A stretch of DNA of 64,000 bases. It comes from an uncultured Collinsella sp. (GTDB lineage: Bacteria; Actinomycetota; Coriobacteriia; Coriobacteriales; Coriobacteriaceae). Made by a program: the position numbers and the translations under genes. The notes below the pieces were generated by a model, which had not been told where the DNA came from, did not search any database, and saw only the letters and a list, made by a program, of their open reading frames with translations. Below are positions 33,991-41,970 of this stretch, piece by piece (position 1 is the first letter of the stretch; each line of letters starts with the position of its first letter). The DNA is taken from assembly GCA_900540875.1 (NCBI GenBank), contig UQHT01000001.1, forward strand, positions 1-64,000, in the 5' to 3' direction.

Positions 33991-34773
33991 TTAACGGGCG
34001 CAGGATGTGCCGGCGCTCAGATGATTGATAAGACTTGCCTGGTAGGCGGCACCAAAGCCGTTGTCGATATTGACGACCGAAACGCCGCTGGCGCAGGAGT
34101 TGAGCATGGCGAGCAGCGCGGCTACGCCTCCAAAATTTGCGCCGTAGCCCACGCTGGTGGGAACGGCGATGACCGGGCAGCTCACAAGGCCTCCGATAAC
34201 GCTCGCCAGGGCGCCCTCCATGCCGGCGATGGCGATGACCACCTGCGCCTGAGCAAGTTCCTCGGCATGCGTGAGCAGGCGGTGCAGGCCGGCGACACCT
34301 ACGTCGTAGAGGCGGTCGACCTCGTTGCCATAGAATTCGGCCGTCAACGCGGCTTCTTCGGCGACGGGTAAGTCGCTCGTGCCGGCGCAGGCGACGACGA
34401 TGCGTCCATTGCCGGTGGGGGAGGGCTTGCCGCCCACGAGGGCGAGCTGTGCGTCCGGGATATATCCCAGGTCGATGCCGTTGTCGAGGAGCTCCGAGGT
34501 ACGGGTTGCCTTCTCGGCGTCCAGGCGCGTGACCAGGATGCGCTCCTGGCCGGCATCGCGCAGCGCTTTGATAATGGCGGCAATCTGCTCGGCGGTTTTA
34601 CCGGCACCGTAGACAACCTCGCCGGCTCCCTGGCGCACCCCGCGCGAAAGATCGAGCTGCGCAAAACCCAGATCGGCGGTTGGCGCCGTCTGGATGCGCG
34701 TGAGGGCGACTTCCGGGGCGACTGCTCCGCCGGCAACATCGCTCAGCAATTGCTCAAGATCTCGCTTATCCAT
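33991..34773 (-). CDS. larB: Pyridinium-3,5-biscarboxylic acid mononucleotide synthase LarB
   Basis: A 260-residue PurE-like enzyme that carboxylates and hydrolyses nicotinic acid adenine dinucleotide in the first step of nickel-pincer cofactor synthesis. Seen are the N-terminal helical part, LDLSRGVRQGAGEVVYGAGKT, and the PurE-like core IVVACAGTSDLPVAEEA, VVIAIAGMEGALASVIGGLVSCPVIAVPTSVGYG and MLNSCASGVSVVNIDNGFGA. ATG at 34773 follows AAGGGAAC. It is the first gene of the minus-strand operon larB-larC-tetR. LarE, the sulfur transferase of the pathway, is not in the window. Confidence 0.92.
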   Translation of the reverse strand: MDKRDLEQLLSDVAGGAVAPEVALTRIQTAPTADLGFAQLDLSRGVRQGAGEVVYGAGKTAEQIAAIIKALRDAGQERILVTRLDAEKATRTSELLDNGIDLGYIPDAQLALVGGKPSPTGNGRIVVACAGTSDLPVAEEAALTAEFYGNEVDRLYDVGVAGLHRLLTHAEELAQAQVVIAIAGMEGALASVIGGLVSCPVIAVPTSVGYGANFGGVAALLAMLNSCASGVSVVNIDNGFGAAYQASLINHLSAGTSCAR

Positions 34774-34814
34774 TTATGTTCCCTTCGACGGTGCAAAGTC
34801 TAGCACGTGAAAGG

Positions 34815-34852
34815 TAGTTTCCGAACATTAGAACAAAATTGTTCGGAAACTA
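34815..34852. promoter_or_regulatory. Inverted-repeat operator candidate before larB
   Basis: TAGTTTCCGAACA (34815-34827) and TGTTCGGAAACTA (34840-34852) are perfect 13-bp arms separated by 12 bp. It lies 42 bp upstream of larB, between larB and serB, without a T run. The GAACA...TGTTC core resembles TetR-family operators, and a TetR gene ends the operon. Confidence 0.6.
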
Positions 34853-34889
34853 GACATAGAGGAATTGATTCTGTTGTTAGACGGATCGG

Positions 34890-35525
34890 CTAGTCACGCA
34901 GGATGATGTCCATGGCGAGCATCAGGTTGCGCTCGTCGATGGCAAACGGGGCCGCCTCGCGCGTCTTGGGCTTGGCGCAAAACGCGATGCCCGTGCCCGC
35001 GGCCTGAATCATGGGGATGTCGTTGGCGCCGTCGCCAATAGCGACCGTGTGGGCCATGTCGACGCCGCACTCAACTGCCCAATCTAGCAGCTGGATGAGC
35101 TTGGACTCCTTGGTCACGATGTCGGCCGCCAGCTTGCCGGTGAGCTTGCCCTCCACGACTTCCAGGCGGTTGGCCAGGCAAAAGTCGATACCCGCGGCAG
35201 CCACGATCTTGTCGGCGACCTCGTGAAAGCCGCCGCTTACCACGCCGACCTTCCATCCCTTGCTGTGCGCCGAGCGCACAAGCTCCAGCGCGCCGTGGGT
35301 GAACGTCACGCGCTCAAAGGTGCGCTCGAACACGCTCTCGTCCAAGCCGGCAAGCAGCCCCACGCGCTCCTCGAGCGCCTGCTTAAAGTCGAGCTCGCCA
35401 CGCATGGCGCGCTCAGTGATCTGCGCCACTTGCTCGCCTACGCCGGCCTCCTCGCCCAACAGGTCGATGACCTCCTGGTTGATGAGCGTGGAGTCGATAT
35501 CCATAACGATGAGGCGTGCAGTCAT
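34890..35525 (-). CDS. serB: Phosphoserine phosphatase SerB
   Basis: A 211-residue HAD-superfamily phosphatase making serine from O-phosphoserine. Motif I is VMDIDSTLI (two Asp), motif II VVSGGF, motif III the Lys in VTKESK, and motif IV GDGANDIPMIQAAG. It lacks the N-terminal ACT domain of E. coli SerB, as in short actinobacterial and archaeal forms. The start at 35525 follows GGAAAGG; longer upstream reading is unlike the family. It is transcribed away from aspS. Confidence 0.92.
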   Translation of the reverse strand: MTARLIVMDIDSTLINQEVIDLLGEEAGVGEQVAQITERAMRGELDFKQALEERVGLLAGLDESVFERTFERVTFTHGALELVRSAHSKGWKVGVVSGGFHEVADKIVAAAGIDFCLANRLEVVEGKLTGKLAADIVTKESKLIQLLDWAVECGVDMAHTVAIGDGANDIPMIQAAGTGIAFCAKPKTREAAPFAIDERNLMLAMDIILRD

Positions 35526-35780
35526 GGCGGGCCTTTCCGAGTGCTGTTTTATTGGGCATATTGTCGCACGTGACGAGCGCGGGCGGGTGCCGCGGTGCGC
35601 CAATTGTTTCGTCTCCGTCAAGTCTTTGGGCAGGAGCTACTTTTCCGCGGCACATCGACACAGGTGCGATAAGATAGAACGCCATGTCTGGCTGCGCGGT
35701 TTACGCAGGCCGGGCAAATCTGTACGACGCCGCCCGGAACGACACGGGGCGGCACAGATCCATAAAGGAGGATCACTGGT

Positions 35781-37568
35781 ATGAGCCAGACCCGTCCCAT
35801 TGACGAGCATTCCATGCACACCCGTACCTGCGGCGAGCTTCGCTTCGAGAACGTGGGCGAAGAAGTCACCCTCACCGGTTGGGTGAGCCGTCGCCGCGAC
35901 CACGGCGGCCTTATCTTCTGCGACCTTCGCGATCGCGAGGGCATCACGCAGCTCACCTTCGACCCCGAGCATTCCGACGGCGATGCCTTTAAGATCGCCG
36001 AGACCATGCGTCCCGAGTGGCCCATCAAGATTCACGGCGTCGTGCGCGCCCGTGGCGAGGAGACCACCAACACCAAGCTCGCGACCGGCGAGATCGAGGT
36101 CCTGACCGATCATGCCGAGGTGCTCAACACTTCCGTCACCCCGCCGTTCCAGATCGAGGACGGCATCGAGACCAGCGAGGACACCCGCCTGCGCTATCGC
36201 TATCTGGACCTCCGTCGTCCCGAGATGATGGCCAACCTCAAGCTGCGCTCCGACTTTACCTTTGCCATTCGCGAGGCGCTGCACAACCGTGAGTTCATGG
36301 AGGTCGAGACGCCCTCCCTGTTCAAGTCCACGCCCGAGGGCGCCCGCGACTTCATCGTCCCCAGCCGTATCCAGCCGGGCAACTTCTACGCCCTGCCGCA
36401 GTCCCCGCAGCTTCTGAAGCAGCTGCTCATGGTCGGTGGCGTCGAGCGCTACTACCAGGTTGCCAAGTGCTTCCGCGACGAGGACCTGCGTGCCGACCGT
36501 CAGCCCGAGTTCACCCAGGTCGATATCGAGATGTCCTTCGTGGACCAGAACGATGTCATGAGCGCGCTCGAAGAGGTCCTGGCCGACGCCTTCGGCCGCA
36601 TGGGTGTCGAGATGCCCACGCCGCTGCGTCGCATGGACTATTGGGAGGCCATGGACACCTATGGCTCCGACAAGCCCGATACTCGCTACGGCATGCACCT
36701 GGTCGACCTGACCGACATCTTTGCCAACTCCAAGTTCAAGGTCTTTGCGACCGCCGCGAACGAGGAGGGCTCCGTCGTCAAGGCCATCAACGCCAAGGGC
36801 GCCGGTGCCTGGGCACGTGCCAAGATCGATAAGCTCGCCGGCGTGGCCTCCACGTTTGGCGCCAAGGGCCTGGCCTGGATCGCTTTCCGCGAGGATGGCT
36901 CCATCAACAGCCCCATCGTCAAGTTCTTCTCGGACGAGGAGATGGCGGCTCTGCGTGAGCGCATGAACGTCGAGCCCGGCGACCTTGTGATGTTCGCCGC
37001 CGGTCCGCGCCTGCTCTCTGACGAGATCCTGGGCGGCATGCGTTCCCACATGGCTAATGCGCTCGAGATCAAGCGCGAGGGTCACGACTTCTTGTGGGTC
37101 GTCAACTTCCCGCTGTTCCACTGGGACGAGGATCGCAAGGCCTATGCTGCCGAGCACCAGCCCTTTACCCTGCCGACCGAGACCGACATCGCCAAGATCG
37201 AGGCCGACCCGCTGGCAGCCGGTTCCTGCACCTACGACTTTGTCATGGACGGCTTTGAGGCCGGCGGCGGCGGTATGCGTATTCACAACGCCGAGATGCA
37301 GATGTCCATGCTCAAGCTCCTGGGCTTTACCGAGGAGCGCGCCGAGTCGCAGTTTGGCTTCCTCATGGAGGCCCTCAAGTTTGGTGCGCCCCCGATGGGC
37401 GGTTTCGCTCTGGGTCTGGACCGCGTGTGCATGCTGCTCACCGGTTCCGACTCCATCCGCGACGTCATGGCGTTCCCCAAGACTGCCAGCGGCTCCGACC
37501 TCATGTCGGGCGCTCCGAGTGCCGTTTCTGGCGCCCAGCTCAAGGATGTCAGCCTGCGCTTGATGTAG
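35781..37568 (+). CDS. aspS: Aspartyl-tRNA synthetase
   Basis: Class II synthetase of 595 residues, the bacterial long form. Order: N-terminal OB-fold anticodon domain (VTLTGWVSRRRDHGGLIFCDLRDREGITQLTF), catalytic core with FLEVETP-like EVETPSLFKSTPEGARDF, PQSPQLLKQLLMVGG, motif 2 RYYQVAKCFRDEDLRADRQPEFTQVDIEMSF, the inserted GAD domain (residues ~300-420), and motif 3 GFALGLDRVCMLL. ATG 35781 follows AAAGGAGG. Whether it also charges tRNA-Asn cannot be told from the sequence. A strong terminator follows. Confidence 0.97.
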   Translation: MSQTRPIDEHSMHTRTCGELRFENVGEEVTLTGWVSRRRDHGGLIFCDLRDREGITQLTFDPEHSDGDAFKIAETMRPEWPIKIHGVVRARGEETTNTKLATGEIEVLTDHAEVLNTSVTPPFQIEDGIETSEDTRLRYRYLDLRRPEMMANLKLRSDFTFAIREALHNREFMEVETPSLFKSTPEGARDFIVPSRIQPGNFYALPQSPQLLKQLLMVGGVERYYQVAKCFRDEDLRADRQPEFTQVDIEMSFVDQNDVMSALEEVLADAFGRMGVEMPTPLRRMDYWEAMDTYGSDKPDTRYGMHLVDLTDIFANSKFKVFATAANEEGSVVKAINAKGAGAWARAKIDKLAGVASTFGAKGLAWIAFREDGSINSPIVKFFSDEEMAALRERMNVEPGDLVMFAAGPRLLSDEILGGMRSHMANALEIKREGHDFLWVVNFPLFHWDEDRKAYAAEHQPFTLPTETDIAKIEADPLAAGSCTYDFVMDGFEAGGGGMRIHNAEMQMSMLKLLGFTEERAESQFGFLMEALKFGAPPMGGFALGLDRVCMLLTGSDSIRDVMAFPKTASGSDLMSGAPSAVSGAQLKDVSLRLM

Positions 37569-37592
37569 GCGAGCGGCTACATATTGCTTGCA

Positions 37593-37626
37593 ACGAGGGA
37601 AGGACGCGCTCCTTCCCTCGTTTTTT
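37593..37626 (+). terminator. Terminator of aspS
   Basis: ACGAGGGAAGGA pairs perfectly with TCCTTCCCTCGT around CGCGC and is followed by six T. Confidence 0.93.
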
Positions 37627-37666
37627 ATGCGCCGAGGTTGTGAGGGCATGGGATGACCGGGCGTCG

Positions 37667-37839
37667 CGGAAAGTGCGTCCCGGAATCTGCGTCCGGAATG
37701 GGATGAGCTTTCCGCTAGGGTTGTTCCGCGGAAACTACGACCCGGAATTTGCGTCCAGAACGGGATACGGTTTCCCGAACAGGGCCCTTTGGGAAAGTGC
37801 GACCCAGAATCCAACCAAATAACGGGACACAGTTTCCGG
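37667..37839. repeat. Three tandem hairpin repeats (about 62-bp period)
   Basis: Units 37667-37714, 37729-37777 and 37791-37839 share the pattern CGGAAA..GCG.CCCGGAAT..GCGTCC.GAA.GGGA....TTTCCG. In each, GGAAA pairs with TTTCC, and in the first two CCCGG/TCCC pairs with downstream complements, giving a nested stem-loop. The third is most degenerate. They fill the 367-bp gene-free gap between aspS and the HPr-like gene; the rest of the gap is the leader of that gene. Confidence 0.7.
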
Positions 37840-37935
37840 TTGAGCTTCTGGCGGGCCTCGGCAAGCATCTCACGCTACAATAACTACCACGTGGCTGGGT
37901 TTGCCGGCCGAATGTGCGATGCCGCGGGAGGGGAC

Positions 37936-38184
37936 ATGGTCGAGTTTACAAAGACGATTAAAGATCCGTTGGGATTGCATGCCCGCCCGGTTGCGCTGCT
38001 CTATGACATTATTGCCAAGCATCGTAGCAACGTATCGGTCAGCATCGGCGATCGCCATACCGACGGCCGCGATGTGATGGGGCTCATGGCTCTCTACGGC
38101 GAATGTGGCGAAGACATCGTGTTCCGCGTTTCGGGCGTGGATGAGGCCTCCTGCGTCACGTCGATCAGAAACCTCTCGCTTTAA
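37936..38184 (+). CDS. HPr-family phosphocarrier protein
   Basis: An 82-residue HPr-fold protein. The PTS phosphorylation site is canonical: His15 in LGLHARPVA with Arg17. At position 46, where Firmicute HPr has the regulatory Ser, this protein has Asp (GRDVMGLMAL). The start at 37936 follows GGGAGGGG and gives the standard N-terminus. No ptsI is adjacent. It could be the general phosphocarrier of the phosphotransferase system or a dedicated or regulatory HPr paralogue. A strong terminator follows. Confidence 0.88.
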   Translation: MVEFTKTIKDPLGLHARPVALLYDIIAKHRSNVSVSIGDRHTDGRDVMGLMALYGECGEDIVFRVSGVDEASCVTSIRNLSL

Positions 38185-38239
38185 CCGCAATAATGTGGCA
38201 AAGGGGCAGCCCCCTCTGTTGCATAAATTGGTATGACAA

Positions 38240-38280
38240 GGCACCGCAAAGAGACAGTCTTTGCGGTGCCCTCTTTGTTT
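38240..38280 (+). terminator. Terminator of the HPr gene
   Basis: A perfect 13-bp stem, GGCACCGCAAAGA (38240-38252) with TCTTTGCGGTGCC (38258-38270), then CTCTTTGTTT. Confidence 0.85.
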
Positions 38281-38323
38281 CATATAGGAAACTTTTCCGA
38301 AAACTGAATGGGGACCCTTTCCA

Positions 38324-38377
38324 AAAAGTTAACCACGTGCTAGTTTACTGTAGCGAACATAGACGTGGTTAACTTTT
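38324..38377. promoter_or_regulatory. 15-bp inverted repeat in the feo leader
   Basis: AAAAGTTAACCACGT (38324-38338) and ACGTGGTTAACTTTT (38363-38377) are perfect arms with a 24-bp spacer, 44 bp before the first feoA. The TTTT end also makes it terminator-like, but it stands in the leader and not after a gene. It may be a regulator site or an attenuator for the feo operon. Confidence 0.6.
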
Positions 38378-38420
38378 GCTGCGTCGATGTTGAGGACGAA
38401 CTGACGTTAGGAGCACACTC

Positions 38421-38663
38421 ATGTCTTGCGGACCGCAGATGCCGGCCATGCCGCTTTCGATGGTGAAAGCGGGCGAAACCGTGCGCGTGTCTCGTGTAAA
38501 GGGCAATGAGGACATGAAGCACCACCTCAAGGACCTCGGCTTTGTCGAGGGCAGTGAGGTTCACGTGGTGAGTTCGAGTGGCGCCAATATCATCGTCACC
38601 GTGCTGGGCGCACGCTTTGGTATCGATACCAAGGTCGCCATGCACATCATGACCGTCGGTTAG
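38421..38663 (+). CDS. feoA: Ferrous iron transport protein FeoA (first copy)
   Basis: An 80-residue SH3-like FeoA protein, a small cytoplasmic partner of FeoB. Typical segments are MPLSMVKAGETVRVSRVKGNEDMKHHLKDLGFVEGSEVHVVS and GARFGIDTKVAMHIMTV. An N-terminal SCGPQMP extension adds one Cys. It heads feoA-feoA-feoB with a 39-bp gap to the next copy. Confidence 0.93.
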   Translation: MSCGPQMPAMPLSMVKAGETVRVSRVKGNEDMKHHLKDLGFVEGSEVHVVSSSGANIIVTVLGARFGIDTKVAMHIMTVG

Positions 38664-38702
38664 TTCGCAGCATTTCATAAAAGCTGAAAGGGGGAAAAGA
38701 AT

Positions 38703-38924
38703 ATGAAGACGTTGGGTGACGTTAAGGTGGGCGAGAGCTCTACCATCGTCAAGCTTCACGGCGAGGGCGCGCTTCGCCGTCACCTTATGGACCTGGGCCT
38801 CATCAAGGGCACTTCGTTCAAGGTCGTTAAGGTTGCACCGCTCGGAGATCCGGTCGAGATCAACGTGCGCGGCTACGAGCTTTCCATCCGCAAGGAGGAG
38901 GCTGCCGTCGTCGAGGTCCAGTAA
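38703..38924 (+). CDS. feoA: Ferrous iron transport protein FeoA (second copy)
   Basis: A 73-residue FeoA paralogue: MKTLGDVKVGESSTIVKLHGEGALRRHLMDLGLIKGTSFKVVK, then GDPVEINVRGYELSIRKEEAAVVEV. It is as complete as the first copy but clearly diverged from it. Two tandem FeoA proteins are common in anaerobe feo operons and may act on FeoB in different ways. A DtxR/IdeR-like box lies in the 123-bp gap before feoB. Confidence 0.93.
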   Translation: MKTLGDVKVGESSTIVKLHGEGALRRHLMDLGLIKGTSFKVVKVAPLGDPVEINVRGYELSIRKEEAAVVEVQ

Positions 38925-38955
38925 GGGCCCGCGGCAACTATTTATGCAGATAAAG

Positions 38956-38974
38956 TTAGGTTTTTCTAACTTAA
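38956..38974 (+). promoter_or_regulatory. DtxR/IdeR-like iron box upstream of feoB
   Basis: TTAGGTTTTTCTAACTTAA matches the DtxR/IdeR consensus TTAGGTTAGCCTAACCTAA at 15 of 19 positions and is palindromic (AAGTTAG/CTAACTT from 38953 to 38972). It lies 74 bp before the feoB start, fitting iron-dependent repression of feoB. No DtxR gene is in the window. Confidence 0.6.
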
Positions 38975-39047
38975 ATTTGCAATGTTGAAGCACATTATCC
39001 AGCCCGCGCGGAGAAAGCAGCGCGGGCACACAAGGAAGAAGGATTGA

Positions 39048-41378
39048 ATGGCGGATTCTCAGATCCATGTCGCGCTGGCGGGTAACCCCAACTGCGGCAA
39101 GACCACGCTTTTCAACCTGATCACCGGCGCCAACGGCTACGTTGGCAACTGGCCCGGCGTCACGGTTGAGAAAAAGGAAGCCAAGCTCCTGAGTGACAAG
39201 AACGTCACGATTACGGACCTCCCCGGCATCTACTCGCTTTCCCCCTACAGCCCCGAGGAGCAGTGCTCGCGCGACTACCTCATGAGCGGCGAGCCCGATG
39301 TCGTCGTCCAGGTGGTCGATGCCACCAACCTCGAGCGCAACCTGTACCTGGCGCTTCAGGTTATCGAGACCGGCCTGCCCGTGGTCGTCGCCCTCAACAT
39401 GGCCGACTTGGTCGAGAAGAACGGCGACAAGATCGACACCGACAAGCTGTCCAAGAAGCTCGGTTGCCCGGTCATGATGATCTCGGCCCTTAAGAACAAG
39501 GGCATCAAGGAGCTTTTCGAGCAGGTTAAGAAGTCCGCTGCTTCCAAGGGCCAGGTGCCGGAGCACAAGTTCGATTCCTCTATCGAGGACGTTCTGGACC
39601 ACATCGAGAACAACCTGCCGGCGAGCGTTCCCGCCAACAAGCGTCGCTACTACGCTGTCAAGCTGTTTGAGCGCGACGCGGACGCCTGCAAGCTCATCAA
39701 CCTCACCAAGGAGAAGGCCGCTCGCGTTGAGCAGCTGGTCGCCCAGTGCGAGCAGGATTGCGACGACGACGCCGAGTCCATCATCACCGGCGAGCGCTAT
39801 GGCGTGATTGCCCACATTATCGACGAGTGCATGACCAAGGCTCCTGCCAAGATGAGCACCTCCGAGAAGATCGACCGCGTGGTTACCAACCGTATCCTGG
39901 GCCTGCCGATCTTTGTGGTCATCATGTTCTGCGTGTACTACATCGCCGTTTCTACCCTGGGCGGCACGGTGACCGACTTCACCAACGACCAGCTCTTCGG
40001 CACCGACGGTTGGTACGTGCTCGGTCAGGGTCGCGATGCGTATGATGCGGCTGTCGAGGCTGTGGGTGAGGACGCTGCCGATTCGATTGACCCGGCGGAG
40101 TACGGCCCCTATGTCCCGGGTATCACCACCGTGGTGCACGACGCCCTCGTGGCGGGCGGCACCGAGGACGGTGGCCTGGTCGATTCGCTCGTCTGTGACG
40201 GTATCGTTGGCGGCCTGGGTGCCATCTTCGGCTTCGTGCCGCAGATGTTCCTGCTCTTTGTGATGCTGTCCTTCCTGGAGGACTGCGGCTATATGGCTCG
40301 CGTCGCCTTCATCATGGACCGCGTGTTCCGCCGCTTTGGTCTGTCCGGTAAGTCCTTTATCCCCATGCTCGTGTCCTCGGGCTGCGGCGTCCCCGGCGTC
40401 ATGGCTACCAAAACCATCGAGAACGAGAAGGACCGCCGCATGACGGTCATGACCACCACGTTCATCCCCTGTGGCGCTAAGCTGCCGATCATCGCCCTGC
40501 TCATGGGCTCCATCATCGGTGACTCTTCCACCACCGCCGCGTGGATCAGCCCGCTGTTCTACTTCCTGGGCGTCTTTGCCGTCATCGCTTCGGGCCTCAT
40601 GCTCAAGAAGACCAAGCTCTTCGCCGGCCGCCCGACCCCGTTTGTCATGGAGCTCCCGGCTTATCACTTCCCGGCGATCCGCTCTTGGGCGCTGCACGTG
40701 TGGGAGCGCTGCTGGGCCTTTATCAAGAAGGCCGGCACGGTCATCTTCGCCTCCACCGTCGTGGTTTGGTTCCTGTCCAACTTCGGCAGCTACAATGGTG
40801 CCTTCGGCTTCCTGCCTGCGATGGACGGCATCCCCGAGGAGTTCATGGACTACTCCGTGCTCGCCATGCTCGGCAACCTGGTCGCTTGGATCTTCGCCCC
40901 GCTCGGCTTTAGCACTTGGCAGGCCACCGCGCTGACCGTCTCGGGCCTCGTCGCCAAGGAGAATGTCGTCGCTACCGCTGGCTCGCTGCTGTCCGTTGCC
41001 GATGCCGGCGAGACCGATCCGAGCCTGTGGACCGCATTTGCTGGTATGTTCCCGACCATGGGCGCTTGCGTGGCATTCGGTGCCTTCAACCTGCTGTGCG
41101 CCCCCTGCTTCGCCGCCATGGGTACCATCCGCAACCAGATGGACTCCGGCAAGTGGACCGCGATTGCTATCGGCTACGAGTGCCTCTTCGCTTGGGTGAT
41201 CGGCCTGTTCATCAATCAGTTCTACAACCTGCTTGTGTTGGGACAGTTTGGTATCTGGACGGTTGTGGCCATCGTGCTGCTGGTTGCGATGCTCTTCCAG
41301 ATCTTCCGTCCCATGCCCAAGCATGTCTGGACCGACGAGGACGAGACCAACACTGCTTCCGCCGCAGTTTCCGCTTAA
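39048..41378 (+). CDS. feoB: Ferrous iron transporter FeoB
   Basis: A 776-residue inner-membrane Fe(II) importer with a cytoplasmic N-terminal G domain. G1 is GNPNCGKTTLFN, the T of G2 is in NWPGVTVE, G3 is DLPGIYSLSPYS and G4 NMAD. A helical GDI-like linker follows (~residues 170-275), then the membrane domain with two Gate-type repeats (FLEDCGYMARVAFIMDR, SSGCGVPGVMATKTIENEKDRRMTVMTTTFIPCGAKLPI). An unusual acidic insertion of ~60 residues sits after the first membrane helix. It is the last of the feoA-feoA-feoB set and has its own terminator. Confidence 0.97.
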   Translation: MADSQIHVALAGNPNCGKTTLFNLITGANGYVGNWPGVTVEKKEAKLLSDKNVTITDLPGIYSLSPYSPEEQCSRDYLMSGEPDVVVQVVDATNLERNLYLALQVIETGLPVVVALNMADLVEKNGDKIDTDKLSKKLGCPVMMISALKNKGIKELFEQVKKSAASKGQVPEHKFDSSIEDVLDHIENNLPASVPANKRRYYAVKLFERDADACKLINLTKEKAARVEQLVAQCEQDCDDDAESIITGERYGVIAHIIDECMTKAPAKMSTSEKIDRVVTNRILGLPIFVVIMFCVYYIAVSTLGGTVTDFTNDQLFGTDGWYVLGQGRDAYDAAVEAVGEDAADSIDPAEYGPYVPGITTVVHDALVAGGTEDGGLVDSLVCDGIVGGLGAIFGFVPQMFLLFVMLSFLEDCGYMARVAFIMDRVFRRFGLSGKSFIPMLVSSGCGVPGVMATKTIENEKDRRMTVMTTTFIPCGAKLPIIALLMGSIIGDSSTTAAWISPLFYFLGVFAVIASGLMLKKTKLFAGRPTPFVMELPAYHFPAIRSWALHVWERCWAFIKKAGTVIFASTVVVWFLSNFGSYNGAFGFLPAMDGIPEEFMDYSVLAMLGNLVAWIFAPLGFSTWQATALTVSGLVAKENVVATAGSLLSVADAGETDPSLWTAFAGMFPTMGACVAFGAFNLLCAPCFAAMGTIRNQMDSGKWTAIAIGYECLFAWVIGLFINQFYNLLVLGQFGIWTVVAIVLLVAMLFQIFRPMPKHVWTDEDETNTASAAVSA

Positions 41379-41407
41379 GTCCGAATAAGGACGAGCCCCT
41401 TTCCACG

Positions 41408-41440
41408 AGCCCGGGTATCCTTGCGATACCCGGGCTTTTT
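41408..41440 (+). terminator. Terminator of feoB
   Basis: AGCCCGGGTATC pairs perfectly with GATACCCGGGCT around CTTGC, followed by a T run. Confidence 0.9.
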
Positions 41441-41583
41441 GATGCGATGGGGGACAGATTGCCTTGCTCCAGAAGTTAAGATGTGACGTTTCCGCAGATA
41501 AAACCGACCAAAATAAACCTGTCCCTTTTTGGTAGGTGGAGAATGGGGTAAAGTAAGTGGTGGTTAACTAGAGGAGGCTTGCT

Positions 41584-41784
41584 ATGGCACCTATCGATAT
41601 TGTTGTACTGGCTGTTATCGGTATTGCGTTTGTCGCCGTGTGCGTGCGCATCTACCGCAAGGGCACCTGTGCCGACTGTGCCCAAGGCGGTGTTTGCACG
41701 GGACATTGTTCCAACAAAAAGACCTGCGCCGCGCTTAAGGGCGTAGACAAAATCGCCGAAGACTTGGGCCGCGGTATCAAGTAA
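41584..41784 (+). CDS. FeoB-associated Cys-rich membrane protein
   Basis: A 66-residue protein: one N-terminal membrane helix (IDIVVLAVIGIAFVAVCVRI), then a basic turn and the cysteine cluster CADCAQGGVCTGHCSNKKTC (CX2CX5CX3CX5C). This matches the small Cys-rich proteins often encoded after feoB. The cysteines could bind iron or another metal near the FeoB cytoplasmic face; the mechanism is not established. It follows feoB by 205 bp with GAGGAGG upstream, and is separated from it by a terminator, so it may have its own promoter. Confidence 0.85.
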   Translation: MAPIDIVVLAVIGIAFVAVCVRIYRKGTCADCAQGGVCTGHCSNKKTCAALKGVDKIAEDLGRGIK

Positions 41785-41797
41785 GGCCCAGACATCC

Positions 41798-41834
41798 AAG
41801 TGCCCCGCGGACATCCGTTCGCGGGGCACTTTGC
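41798..41834 (+). terminator. Terminator of the Cys-rich protein gene
   Basis: AAGTGCCCCGCG pairs with CGCGGGGCACTT around a 10-nt loop, followed by TGCGCATTT. Confidence 0.75.
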
Positions 41835-41890
41835 GCATTTGGATGCGAGCGCGGCGAGTTGAAGAGTATTTTTGGGGCATCGTTAAATCA

Positions 41891-41955
41891 GTTGCGGTGA
41901 AATACGGACTGTTTTGGCTGTCAAAGGCCTTATCTACTCCGTATTCCACCGCAAC
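41891..41955. repeat. Dispersed palindrome, copy 1
   Basis: GTTGCGGTGAAATACGGA (41891-41908) and TCCGTATTCCACCGCAAC (41938-41955) pair with one mismatch around a 29-nt loop. The arms and loop are nearly identical to those of the element at 50306-50370. It lies just past the 3' end of kdpE. Confidence 0.85.
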
Positions 41956-41970
41956 TTTTTGTGGGGTGGG

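Noticed and set aside
38340..41324. 994-residue open frame antisense to feoB and feoA
   Set aside because: It mirrors the strongly supported feo genes, has His/Gln/Glu-rich composition with no domains, and reflects GC-biased codon use on the coding strand. The same applies to long antisense frames at 17571-20075, 27390-29204, 47476-49284 and 59340-61427.
41451..41525. GGGACAG/CTGTCCC inverted pair followed by TTTTT
   Set aside because: The arms are only 7 bp with a 61-bp spacer, so a stable hairpin is unlikely.
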